NCBI GenBank assembly: GCA_965217095.1
Contig: OZ244235.1
Coordinates: 5,766,001-5,830,000, forward strand
Direction: 5' to 3'
From: CAYNZV01 sp965217095
Lineage (GTDB): Bacteria; Latescibacterota; UBA2968; UBA8231
DNA: 64,000 nucleotides
A model generated the notes under the pieces. It had not been told where the DNA came from and made no database searches. It saw only the letters and a list, made by a program, of their open reading frames with translations. Every line of letters begins with the position of its first letter. The first letter of the stretch is position 1. Below, piece by piece: positions 54,483-62,155 of the stretch. The translations under genes and the position numbers were made by a program.

Positions 54483-55568
54483 CTACCTACCGACGTCGCT
54501 TGTCGACAGCGCTTCCTCTTGGGCTACCAGAGCCAGCTGCTGGATGAACTCGTCCAGGTTCCCGTGCAGAACCTCGTCCAAACGGAAAAGGGATAGGTTG
54601 ATGCGGTGGTCAGTTACCCGGCCCTGAGGAAAATTGTAGGTGCGGATCTTAGCGCTGCGGTCGCCGGAACCTATCTGCTGTCGGCGGTCTGCAGAAATTC
54701 GCTCTTGCTGTTCCATTCGGTAGCGATCCAGGAGCCGCGCCCGCAGTATCTTCAACGCCTTGTTCTTGTTCTTCAGCTGCGACTTTTCGTCCTGGCACGA
54801 AACCACCAGGCCGGTTGGAATGTGGGTTATGCGCACCGCTGAATCCGTGGTGTTGACGCTCTGCCCTCCCGGTCCGCTGGACCGGTATACGTCGATCTCC
54901 AGCTCCTCAGGAGCGATCTCCACCTCCACGTCTTCAGCCTCCGGCAGCACCGCCACCGATGCTGCCGAGGTGTGAATTCGTCCGCTCGCTTCGGTCTTGG
55001 GCACGCGTTGTACCCGGTGCACTCCGCTTTCGAATTTCAGCTGACCAAACGCCTGAGCTCCCGAAACCAGGAAGACGGTTTCCTTGAAACCGCCGGCCGG
55101 ATTCGAGCTGGAGGAAAGGGTCTCGACCTTCCAGTTCTTGCGTTCCGCCAGGTAGGTGTACATGCGGTAGAGATCGGTAGCGAACAACCCCGCTTCATCA
55201 CCACCGGTTCCAGCGCGTATTTCCACGATCGCGTTGCGATCGTCGTTGGGATCCTTGGGAATAAGCTGCAATCTGATTTCGTCATCCAGCCGCTTCACTT
55301 CCGCCGTAAGCTCTTCCTTCTCGGCATGCGCGAGCTCCACGAGCTCTGCGTCGTCCTCGTCGCGAAGGATTTCCTCAGCCTCCAACAGACGCTGATTCAC
55401 GTCACGGTAGGACTCGGCCAGCTGCACGATGGCGCCAAGCTCTCCCAGTTCCTTCGCTAGCCGCTGGTAATTCGCCGAATTCTGAGTCGCGGTTGGGTCA
55501 GCCAATTGAGCGCTCAGCTCTTCGTACCGCTGCTCAAAATCTTGAAGTTTTTCTAGAACCGTTGGCAT
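54483..55568 (-). CDS. prfA: Peptide chain release factor 1
   Basis: The 361-residue protein reads UAA and UAG stop codons. The GGQ motif is in SSGPGGQSVNTTDSAVRI, and the RF1-type codon-reading tripeptide is PKT in RVPKTEASGRIHTS, versus SPF in RF2. The central AGTGGDEAGLFATDLYRMY and the coiled-coil N-terminus are typical. It sits between rpmE and prmC in one operon with rho. Confidence 0.96.
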   Translation of the reverse strand: MPTVLEKLQDFEQRYEELSAQLADPTATQNSANYQRLAKELGELGAIVQLAESYRDVNQRLLEAEEILRDEDDAELVELAHAEKEELTAEVKRLDDEIRLQLIPKDPNDDRNAIVEIRAGTGGDEAGLFATDLYRMYTYLAERKNWKVETLSSSSNPAGGFKETVFLVSGAQAFGQLKFESGVHRVQRVPKTEASGRIHTSAASVAVLPEAEDVEVEIAPEELEIDVYRSSGPGGQSVNTTDSAVRITHIPTGLVVSCQDEKSQLKNKNKALKILRARLLDRYRMEQQERISADRRQQIGSGDRSAKIRTYNFPQGRVTDHRINLSLFRLDEVLHGNLDEFIQQLALVAQEEALSTSDVGR

Positions 55569-55679
55569 GAAGGTATAACCCTACGTCGCGTCGGGTGCCG
55601 ACCAGGTGCGTACACGAAAAAGGCGATAAAACTCCCCGTGCGGGGGCGTTCTACCACCTGAAGATTCGAGTCCGGCTTG

Positions 55680-55976
55680 TTAGGCTTCGGTTGCTTCTTC
55701 GACGGCCGCCACTTCGTCTGCGGGGGTCGTTTCTTCGGCAGGGGCGTCGTCGGCCTTGGGAGCGGCCGTTTCATCCTTGATGTTGTACCGCTTATTGAAC
55801 TGATCTACGCGCCCACCGCGATCCAGCAGGCTCTGGCGTTTCCCGGTATAGAATGGGTGACAGGCGGCGCACACCTCCACGTGCAGGTCGGGCACGGTGG
55901 ACCGGGTCTGTACGACGTTTCCGCAGACGCAGGAAATAGTCGTCTCGACGTATTCGGGATGGATTCCGTCTCGCAC
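55680..55976 (-). CDS. rpmE: Ribosomal protein bL31
   Basis: The 98-residue protein has the zinc-type motif with Cys in SCVCGN and VCAACHPFY, and the core GIHPEYVETTI ... TGKRQSLLDRGGRVDQFNKRY. A Glu/Ala-rich tail of about 30 residues (PAEETTPADEVAAVEEATEA) is longer than usual. It is a 50S subunit protein that contacts the 30S subunit. Confidence 0.96.
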   Translation of the reverse strand: MRDGIHPEYVETTISCVCGNVVQTRSTVPDLHVEVCAACHPFYTGKRQSLLDRGGRVDQFNKRYNIKDETAAPKADDAPAEETTPADEVAAVEEATEA

Positions 55977-56066
55977 TGTTTTATCCTATTGAGTTTTGGC
56001 TTCGTTGCTGCTAAGGTTAGTTCGATTGGTATAAAATAGAGGTCGCGATCGGGCCGGGCAAGAGCG

Positions 56067-57341
56067 CTACTCGTTCATGGCTTTGAGGAATTCCTCATTG
56101 GTTTTGGAGTTCTGCATGCGCTCGAGGAGAAACTCCATACCCTCTATAATGCCCATCTGATTCAGAATGCGGCGCAATACGAAGGAGCGGGTCAACTCGA
56201 ACTCGGAGAGCAGCAGCTCCTCTTTGCGAGTGCTCGTAGAGGTCACATCGATCGCAGGATAGGTTCGTCGATTGCTGAGCTTGCGATCGAGCTTCACTTC
56301 CATATTTCCGGTGCCCTTGAACTCCTCGAATATGACCTCATCCATGCGGCTCCCTGTATCAACTAGCGCCGTGGATATGATCGTCAGGCTGCCACCCTCC
56401 TCGACGTTGCGAGCAGCGGCGAAGAACTTGCGCGGCCATTGAAGGGCTGTTGAGTCGACCCCACCGGTGAGGATGCGCCCGCTGTGGGGCGTCACCGTAT
56501 TGTAGGCACGGGCGAGACGGGTCATGCTGTCCAGCAGTATGACCACGTCCCTCTGGTGCTCGGTCAATCGCTTCGCTTTCTCGATGACCATTTCGGCAAC
56601 CTGGACATGGCGAGTAGCCGGCTCATCGAAAGTCGAGCTCACGACTTCGCCGTTCACTGATTGCAGCATGTCGGTCACTTCCTCGGGACGCTCGTCGATC
56701 AGCAGCACGATCAGGACTACTTCCTTGTGGTTGCGGGTAATGCTGTTGGCGATCTTCTGCAGCAGCATCGTCTTTCCGGTAAACGGAGGCGCAACGATCA
56801 ACCCCCTCTGTCCCTTGCCGATGGGGGCAAGGAGATCGATGATTCGCGTGGTCATTTCCTTCGGATCGTACTCCAACTGCAATCGATCTTCAGGATGAAG
56901 CGCCGTCAGGTTTTCGAAAATCGCCTTGCTTTTCGTGACCTCCGGATCCTCGAAATTGATCGCCTCGACGCGCAACAGCGCGAAGTATTTTTCGTCGTTC
57001 TTGGGGGGGCGTATCTGACCGGATATGGTATCGCCCGTGCGCAGGCTGAAGCGTTTGATCTGCGAGTGCGAAACGTAGATGTCGTCGGGGCCTGGCAGGT
57101 AGTTGTAGCTCGGCGAGCGCAGGAAACCAAAACCCTCATCGAGGACCTCCAAAACGCCCTGCGCGAAGATCAGTCCGCTGCGCTCGGTCTGGTGTTTGAG
57201 GATTGCGAAGATGAGCTCCTGCTTGCGCAGAGCCGCGTAATCCGAGACTTCCAGGTCTCTCGCGACCTCCTGCAGATCCATGATGTTCATGCGCTGGAGC
57301 TCGACGATGTTCATTTTTTGAGTCCTATTAGCGGAAGCCAT
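56067..57341 (-). CDS. rho: Transcription termination factor Rho
   Basis: The 424-residue protein has the Rho N-domain (MNIMDLQEVARDLEVSDYAA), the RNA-binding cold-shock-like part (GFGFLRSPSYNYLPGPDDIYV) and the ATPase core. This shows Walker A PPFTGKTMLLQ (the usual form is PPKAGKT), ILLDSMTRLARAYN (Walker B) and TLIISTALVDTGSRMDEVIF (R-loop). The start at 57341 has AAGGAG just upstream. An internal start at 57314 (MNIVELQRM) is also plausible. The change in the Walker A residues is worth noting, as the Lys-Thr pair is kept. Confidence 0.96.
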   Translation of the reverse strand: MASANRTQKMNIVELQRMNIMDLQEVARDLEVSDYAALRKQELIFAILKHQTERSGLIFAQGVLEVLDEGFGFLRSPSYNYLPGPDDIYVSHSQIKRFSLRTGDTISGQIRPPKNDEKYFALLRVEAINFEDPEVTKSKAIFENLTALHPEDRLQLEYDPKEMTTRIIDLLAPIGKGQRGLIVAPPFTGKTMLLQKIANSITRNHKEVVLIVLLIDERPEEVTDMLQSVNGEVVSSTFDEPATRHVQVAEMVIEKAKRLTEHQRDVVILLDSMTRLARAYNTVTPHSGRILTGGVDSTALQWPRKFFAAARNVEEGGSLTIISTALVDTGSRMDEVIFEEFKGTGNMEVKLDRKLSNRRTYPAIDVTSTSTRKEELLLSEFELTRSFVLRRILNQMGIIEGMEFLLERMQNSKTNEEFLKAMNE

Positions 57342-57667
57342 TCATCTCCTTGTCCAGCAGGTTGGTAATAAGCGCTTCGGCACGCCGCATACTGATTCTC
57401 AGTGCGAACATTGCCGGAATTCAGGTTTTCGAGTGAAGATGTTCCGAATCGCAGTTAGCGCCCACGAAGATGCGACGCAAGCAACTGCTTATCCAAAAGT
57501 CGGTCTGTTTTTGAGTTTACGAAGCGTTGGGGTGCAGGAGGCCTTTCAATATGCAGGATTTAACGGGTGTGCAATGGTACGAGGGTTTCGAGTGCATCGG
57601 GCTCGGCACTCTTGGTGTTAGCTATTTTTGGTGGAATCGAAAAACGCGAGGCAGGAATAACCTATCG
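57342..57667. other. Intergenic region upstream of rho
   Basis: These 326 bp contain no gene that I can support. They must hold the rho promoter on the minus strand; no clear −35/−10 pair stands out. Rho leaders are often autoregulated, but no specific structure is evident here. Confidence 0.4.
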
Positions 57668-57695
57668 AAGAAGGGCCCGTTTGTCAAGGCCCTTT
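57668..57695 (-). terminator. Terminator hairpin after the pseudogene at 57708
   Basis: AAGGGCC and GGCCCTT flank a loop of about 10 bases. On the minus strand the T-tract after the hairpin is only CTTCTTC, so termination may be weak. On the plus strand CCTTTTG follows. Confidence 0.55.
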
Positions 57696-57707
57696 TGCGG
57701 AGGGTTT

Positions 57708-58335
57708 CTACTCGGCAACTCCGGTGCCCGCGTCGAAGTTAGCCACAGTGCGACCGAAATGATCGGCAAACAGGAAGAAATGGTTGAATCCGACGGTGTC
57801 ATCGGTTGGATCAAACCAGCCGACGACAGCCTCACCCTCAGCATCCGTGGGTTGGAAATGGTTATTCTCGGCGCGGGCGGTTCGGGCGATATCTGCGTCG
57901 GTGGCAGGTTCGATGTCTGGTGCTGTTTCGTGTTTGGAATCGAAGGATCTGACCTCGTAGAGGTACAGCTCGTCGGTTTCGGCTGACGTATCGGCAAAGG
58001 TGTTGGTTCCGGCATCGACCTCACCCACCTGCACAAACTCACCCTCCTTGGTGCGCCGGTAAATCCGGTAACCAGCAACACCGGCGCGGGTGGCAATGGC
58101 GCCGTATGTGCTGAGATCTCCACTGATGGCCAGCCCGCCTGCGAATTCCCTGTCGTCTGCTGATAGATTCTAGATGAGCTGGATTCTGCCACCGGCATCC
58201 TCGGGGATATCCGAGGCTTGGATGTTGGTCGGTGGCTGAGGCGGAAGTTCGTCGGAACCCGCGGCTGGCTCGGAGACCACGAGCGCGGCCACACGGATGG
58301 CGCCGAAGACGACCAGGAGCCAAACTAGACCGCAA
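57708..58335 (-). pseudogene. FN3-like secreted protein with C-terminal FDDFF-type module, nonsense mutated
   Basis: The frame begins after the terminator of the upstream gene without a clear start codon. A hydrophobic stretch (LVWLLVVFGAIRVAALVV) leads to PPTNIQASDIPEDAGGRIQL and then a TAG at 58172-58170. In the related proteins a Trp (TGG) stands at this place (ITLSW, ITWS). After it the same frame continues NLSADDREFAGGLAISGD, GYRIYRRTKEGEFVQVGEV, a typical FN3-like strand series, and ends VGFNHFFLFADHFGRTVANF. It is probably a degenerate paralogue of the gene at 58393-59459. Confidence 0.7.
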
Positions 58336-58370
58336 ACAGAAAACCCCGCCTGTTTAGGGCGGGGTTTTCT
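58334..58370 (-). terminator. Rho-independent terminator of the gene at 58393-59459
   Basis: The stem AAAACCCCGCC / GGCGGGGTTTT (58340-58350 with 58358-58368) has a 7-base loop. On the minus strand it is followed by TTTTCTGTTT. It begins about 25 bp after the minus-strand stop at 58393. Confidence 0.88.
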
Positions 58371-58392
58371 TACTCTACATATGAACTGGGTA

Positions 58393-59127
58393 TCAGAGTC
58401 CTTCGCTGGTACGCACTTCATCGGCATTGGCTACCGTCTTGCCGAAGTCGTCAGCAAAAAAGAAGAAATCGTCGAAATCGATCCTGTCGTTGGGCGAGAT
58501 ATCGAATCGCGCGTCGTAGGTTTCGTCACCGACCTCTTCGCCGAAGTGATCGGCGAAGGCGAAAAAGTCGTCGAAGGTAACTGAACTACCCTGGCGCGTG
58601 AACCAACCCAGGATAATCACCCCGTCCTCATCGACCGGTGGAACCTTTACGACGACTTCGGTCGTCGAGTCATCTACGAACTCCTGGACGGTTCCCAGGT
58701 CGGCGAGCACCTCCGGGTCGTCCGTCGTCAGCGTCTGCAGCTGAGTCAACGCTGCCTCGGCGTCCGGCTCGCCCTCGATGCCCTCAACGTCGAGAATCTC
58801 GAAGGTCACAACCACACTACCGGCGGTTACCGCCGTTACTACGATTCGGCTCGGATCGATACCCAGAAGCTCTGCCACGAGAGTGATGAAGTCCGTCGTG
58901 AAGGCATCAACGGCCGCCTCGTCCTCCACGTCCAGTTCGACATCGAAGGTCAGGGTGGCCCCCGCGACCGTGGTTACTATGGTCGCCTGACCGCCCCCAC
59001 CAGCCCTGATGATGCGAGCTAGATCGTCTGAAGTGCCAGCTTCGACCACGAAATCGGTTTCGTTGTCCAGGTCGAACGGACGTGCCGAATAGACGTAGGT
59101 AATGCCATCCTCCACGGATGCATCCAC
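58393..59127 (-). CDS. Secreted FN3/SEA-like protein with FDDFF module, C-terminal part (frameshifted)
   Basis: This frame continues the gene starting at 59459. It carries the end of the first FN3-like domain (YVYSARPFDLDNE), then a module VAGATLTFDVELDVEDEAA ... LGIDPSRIVVTAVTAGSVVV that looks like a SEA-type alpha/beta domain. The C-terminus has the paired motif VTFDDFFAFADHFGEEVGDE and FDISPNDRIDFDDFFFFADDFG. The D-x-x-x-N-D-R-I loop suggests calcium binding as in dockerins. The ATG at 59127 is internal. The protein is likely extracellular and surface-associated. Confidence 0.82.
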   Translation of the reverse strand: MDASVEDGITYVYSARPFDLDNETDFVVEAGTSDDLARIIRAGGGGQATIVTTVAGATLTFDVELDVEDEAAVDAFTTDFITLVAELLGIDPSRIVVTAVTAGSVVVTFEILDVEGIEGEPDAEAALTQLQTLTTDDPEVLADLGTVQEFVDDSTTEVVVKVPPVDEDGVIILGWFTRQGSSVTFDDFFAFADHFGEEVGDETYDARFDISPNDRIDFDDFFFFADDFGKTVANADEVRTSEGL

Positions 59128-59459
59128 ATAATCGCCCGTTCCCGGCGCGACCTCAGCGAGCAGCTCGTCTTCGCCTTGCCCACCTTCGTATAGATGTTGT
59201 AGCCACGGACGCCGCCTCTGGGTACGACGGATTCGCCAAATCTGGTGAACGAAACCGCGTCGTCTATCGAGGTAGACCAGGAAAGAGTAATGCTCGATCC
59301 CTCTTCACCGGGCGTATCCGCGGCGACGAGGTTGGTAATGGGCGCGGGCGGAATATTGTCTATGGCTGCCGCTGCACCGGATGTGGTGAGTTGAGCGCTG
59401 GCGGTCCCGGCAACGACGAGGGCCAGGCCCAGCGCTTTCAAGGTAATGGCCGGCTTCAT
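59019..59459 (-). CDS. Secreted FN3/SEA-like protein, N-terminal part (frameshifted)
   Basis: ATG 59459 follows AGGAGGAAGG and begins a signal peptide (MKPAITLKALGLALVVAGTA). The mature part starts AQLTTSGAAAAIDNIPPAPI with an FN3-like strand ITLSWSTSIDDAVSFT and GVRGYNIYTKVGK. Just after that a base is missing near 59175 (AAGGCGAAG in place of AAGGGCGAAG), and the correct continuation EDELLAEVAPGTGDYVDASV is in the frame of 58393-59127. The last part of this frame is artefactual. The intact gene spans 58393-59459. Confidence 0.82.
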   Translation of the reverse strand: MKPAITLKALGLALVVAGTASAQLTTSGAAAAIDNIPPAPITNLVAADTPGEEGSSITLSWSTSIDDAVSFTRFGESVVPRGGVRGYNIYTKVGKAKTSCSLRSRRERAIMWMHPWRMALPTSIRHVRSTWTTKPISWSKLALQTI

Positions 59460-59573
59460 GGTCCTTCCTCCTACTTGGAGCTGCAATGGGTAAAGTGACC
59501 CAACTTTAATGCGGACGTTAATTTACGCGAGGGCATGTAGAAGGTCAAGCGGTTTTTGGCGGGATGCGGCGGC

Positions 59574-59608
59574 ACAAAAAAGGCGCGACACCTTAAAGGT
59601 GTCGCGCC
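59574..59608 (-). terminator. Rho-independent terminator of the gene at 59630-61681
   Basis: The stem GGCGCGACACC / GGTGTCGCGCC has a short loop and is followed on the minus strand by TTTTTT. It begins about 22 bp after the stop of the large secreted protein gene. Confidence 0.93.
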
Positions 59609-59629
59609 CCAATTTGAAACTGAAACAGA

Positions 59630-61681
59630 CTACTGACCAAGTACCTGGTAAGTGCCGGCCTTGTTGAAGTTGTCGGCAAGTACGAAGAAGTCATCGAAGT
59701 TGACGATATCCAGGGAGCCTGCGTCCTGATTGATATCGAAGCTCGCGATCCAATCCGCATCGGAAGCAGTGGTGTTAAACTGGTCGGCGAAGGCGAAGAA
59801 ATCATCGAAATCGACCTTGCCAGCTGAACCGCCGGTGGTGACGAAATCGCCCAGAATCTGATTCCCGTCCTCGTCCACTAGGACCTCGACATCGGAGGGT
59901 GAGATTCCGGCTCCACTCAGGGCGACCGTGACCGAAGGATTCGCGGCATCATTACTGGTGACCGTGATGGTTCCGGTGGCTTCACCAACGGCTGTCGGCG
60001 AGAACACTACGGCAACCTCCTCCTCGTCACCGCCCGCAATCGTGGATGCCGTAAGAATCTGGCCGCGAATTTCGCCGCCAGCGTTGGCATCAGTATGAAT
60101 GTTGACGTAGTAGAGCCCGGCCCTCAGATCTGCCACCTGATCGGCAGTCATGTCGACCCAGGTACCCGCGATCGTGATTTCATCGCCCTCGGTAATCTCA
60201 CTCTCTTCAAATCCACGGACGACACCAGCCGAAACACCCGCTGCGCCAGGACCATGAATGTGTGCAGAGGAGAACCCGGTGAGTCCAGTGATGGTGACCG
60301 AGAACGTTAGCTCTGTTCCGGCGGAGTTCAAGGAAAAAGAGCCGTCACCTGAAGCGTCTGTGTCGGTCACGCTGGCTTGCGCGCCATCGAGGGTGGCGGC
60401 AAATGTGCCGATGGAAAAGGCGGCATCGCCGCTCAACGCGAGGGTCACATCAAGATCAAGGTCACCCGTATTGCGAACGGTCAGTGTAATCGTCCGCGAG
60501 GTGCCGGTGGTGACGATGGCGAAACTCAAGCTCTCGCTGCTCAGATCGATCTCCGCCGGTCCGAGTCCGTCAGAAATGCCGGCGCTCAGGTCGATCAGGG
60601 TCGTGCGATTGTTCGGATCATTGGTATTGAGGGTCAACAGACCGGTGTAGTCGCCTGTTAGATTGCCCACATCGGCAGCGCTGAAGAATACGTCGATCTC
60701 GCCCGATTCGCCTTGAGCCAGGCTCAACGAAGCTACCGACGTAGAGTAACCGCCGCCGTCTACACTTGGTGAAACCGTAAGAAGGGCATCCGGCTCATCG
60801 GCGCTGTTGGTGAAGCTGAAAGTCCCGGTGACGATCTCATCAATACTCACATCACCGAAATCAAGGGAGCCGGTGGTCGTGCTTGAGAGGCTTGGCGCCC
60901 CACCGACGGCGGCGAATGCTTCCGGGGTGTCTGCAGCCGCCGCATCGATATCAGCTACGACACCGAGGGCCGGGTCCGCGGCATCGTCGGTCACGTCAAA
61001 GGTGATCACTATACTGCCCGTTCCAACCGCGATGTTCGTGATGCGGCTGGTGTCGATGCCCTGAGCTTCGAGGGCTGCGAGGAAGTCGGCGATGATCTGA
61101 TCGACGGCGGCGGTGTCGGTTATGTCAACATCACCGGTGAAGGTCATGGTTACTTCGACGGTCGTCACTACATCTTCCGGCGTTTCTACCTCCGCCGTCG
61201 GCGGCGGGCCCAAATTGATTGCGTCACTCTCGGTCTGAGTGCTCTCGTTTCCGGAGGCGTCGGCCGCAGCGACGGCGAAGACGTATGTGAATCCGGCTTC
61301 AACCGTGTCATCAACGTATGAGGTCGCACCGTTATTGACGGAGGCCAGAAGGGTCAACTCACCGTCGAGCTCACCGCGATAGATGTTGTACGCAGCGACA
61401 TCATTGACATTCACATACGTTCCGCCAGAGGTGAAATCCCCACTGACGGCGGCCTGTCGTCTGAAATCTTCGGCGGCAATCGACCACGTAATCGTAGCGC
61501 TGGGACCGCCAAGATCCACCTCAACCGCCAGATCCGAAACAGGACCCGGGGCAAGATCGTCTAGTCCGCCGGCGCTTCCGGAAACAGTAAGTGCCGCCTG
61601 CACTGGACCTCCTGTCATCGCCACAGCACCCAGGGCCAGTAGCGTGATACTCAAAAAACCAGCGATTTTGCCTCTCGACAT
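59630..61681 (-). CDS. Large secreted FN3 / choice-of-anchor / CHRD protein with FDDFF module
   Basis: The 683-residue protein has a signal peptide (GFLSITLLALGAVAMTGG) and an FN3-like domain (DLAVEVDLGGPSATITW, AAYNIYRGELDGELTLLA). A SEA-like module follows (VTMTFTGDVDITDTAAVDQI ... QGIDTSRITNIAVGTGSIVI). Then come choice-of-anchor D type beta-sandwich repeats (LDFGDVSIDEIVTGTFSFTN; SFAIVTTGTSRTITLTVRN). A CHRD domain follows (SSAHIHGPGAAGVSAGVV ... GLYYVNIHTDANAGGEIRG), then a second anchor-type sandwich. The C-terminus has the paired VDFDDFFAFADQF and FDINQDAGSLDIVNFDDFF motif. It is likely a cell-surface or exported structural protein. It is the largest of three neighbouring relatives and was probably their donor by duplication. 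Confidence 0.9.
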   Translation of the reverse strand: MSRGKIAGFLSITLLALGAVAMTGGPVQAALTVSGSAGGLDDLAPGPVSDLAVEVDLGGPSATITWSIAAEDFRRQAAVSGDFTSGGTYVNVNDVAAYNIYRGELDGELTLLASVNNGATSYVDDTVEAGFTYVFAVAAADASGNESTQTESDAINLGPPPTAEVETPEDVVTTVEVTMTFTGDVDITDTAAVDQIIADFLAALEAQGIDTSRITNIAVGTGSIVITFDVTDDAADPALGVVADIDAAAADTPEAFAAVGGAPSLSSTTTGSLDFGDVSIDEIVTGTFSFTNSADEPDALLTVSPSVDGGGYSTSVASLSLAQGESGEIDVFFSAADVGNLTGDYTGLLTLNTNDPNNRTTLIDLSAGISDGLGPAEIDLSSESLSFAIVTTGTSRTITLTVRNTGDLDLDVTLALSGDAAFSIGTFAATLDGAQASVTDTDASGDGSFSLNSAGTELTFSVTITGLTGFSSAHIHGPGAAGVSAGVVRGFEESEITEGDEITIAGTWVDMTADQVADLRAGLYYVNIHTDANAGGEIRGQILTASTIAGGDEEEVAVVFSPTAVGEATGTITVTSNDAANPSVTVALSGAGISPSDVEVLVDEDGNQILGDFVTTGGSAGKVDFDDFFAFADQFNTTASDADWIASFDINQDAGSLDIVNFDDFFVLADNFNKAGTYQVLGQ

Positions 61682-62155
61682 GTTATGTTCCTCCTCCTCG
61701 GTTCGTAGAAGTCGGCCTATAGATATCCCTTACATTATACAACTTAGCTGAGGTAAATTTATGGCTTTGTAGATTCAAGTCAAGCAATTTCTTCAGATGC
61801 AAAAATGCGCAGCTAATGGGGCGTTTGAATCCATGTAAATCGACCAAATAGAGGTACCCCGACTCCAACTGTCTCCGCAACGATAAAGGCTACGCGATGT
61901 CTTCCAATGCTTACAAGTGCCTGATTTAGCTAAGCTTGTCAAGCCCGTCGGATCCGGTTCCGATATCCGTATTCCCTATTGAATCGCCCATTCTCCAAAG
62001 TTGGGCCATGTTATAATCTAAAGCCGATTCGATAAGACGGATGTGATCAAACGCACCAGATTGAGGCATACCGACCTTGGTGCAGCTTGACCCTCGTACG
62101 GCCCAGAAATAGGTTTTAATTTTCTCCTGTCCAGTCAAGCTATTCTCAAATCAAC
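61682..62155. other. Intergenic region between secreted protein and dnaG
   Basis: These 474 bp separate divergent genes and have somewhat lower GC. No gene is supported: a 70-codon minus frame (61926-62138) has no homology that I recognise. The region presumably carries the two divergent promoters. Confidence 0.4.

Noticed and set aside
57433..57742. Short plus-strand frames upstream of rho
   Set aside because: No ribosome site or protein-like pattern; they overlap the rho leader and a terminator.
58170..58172. TAG read as pyrrolysine
   Set aside because: Relatives have Trp here and the start of the gene is also damaged; no reason to propose pyrrolysine.
61926..62138. 70-codon minus-strand frame between the secreted protein gene and dnaG
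   Set aside because: No ribosome site or recognisable domain; a weak hint of a LamG-type tail is not enough.
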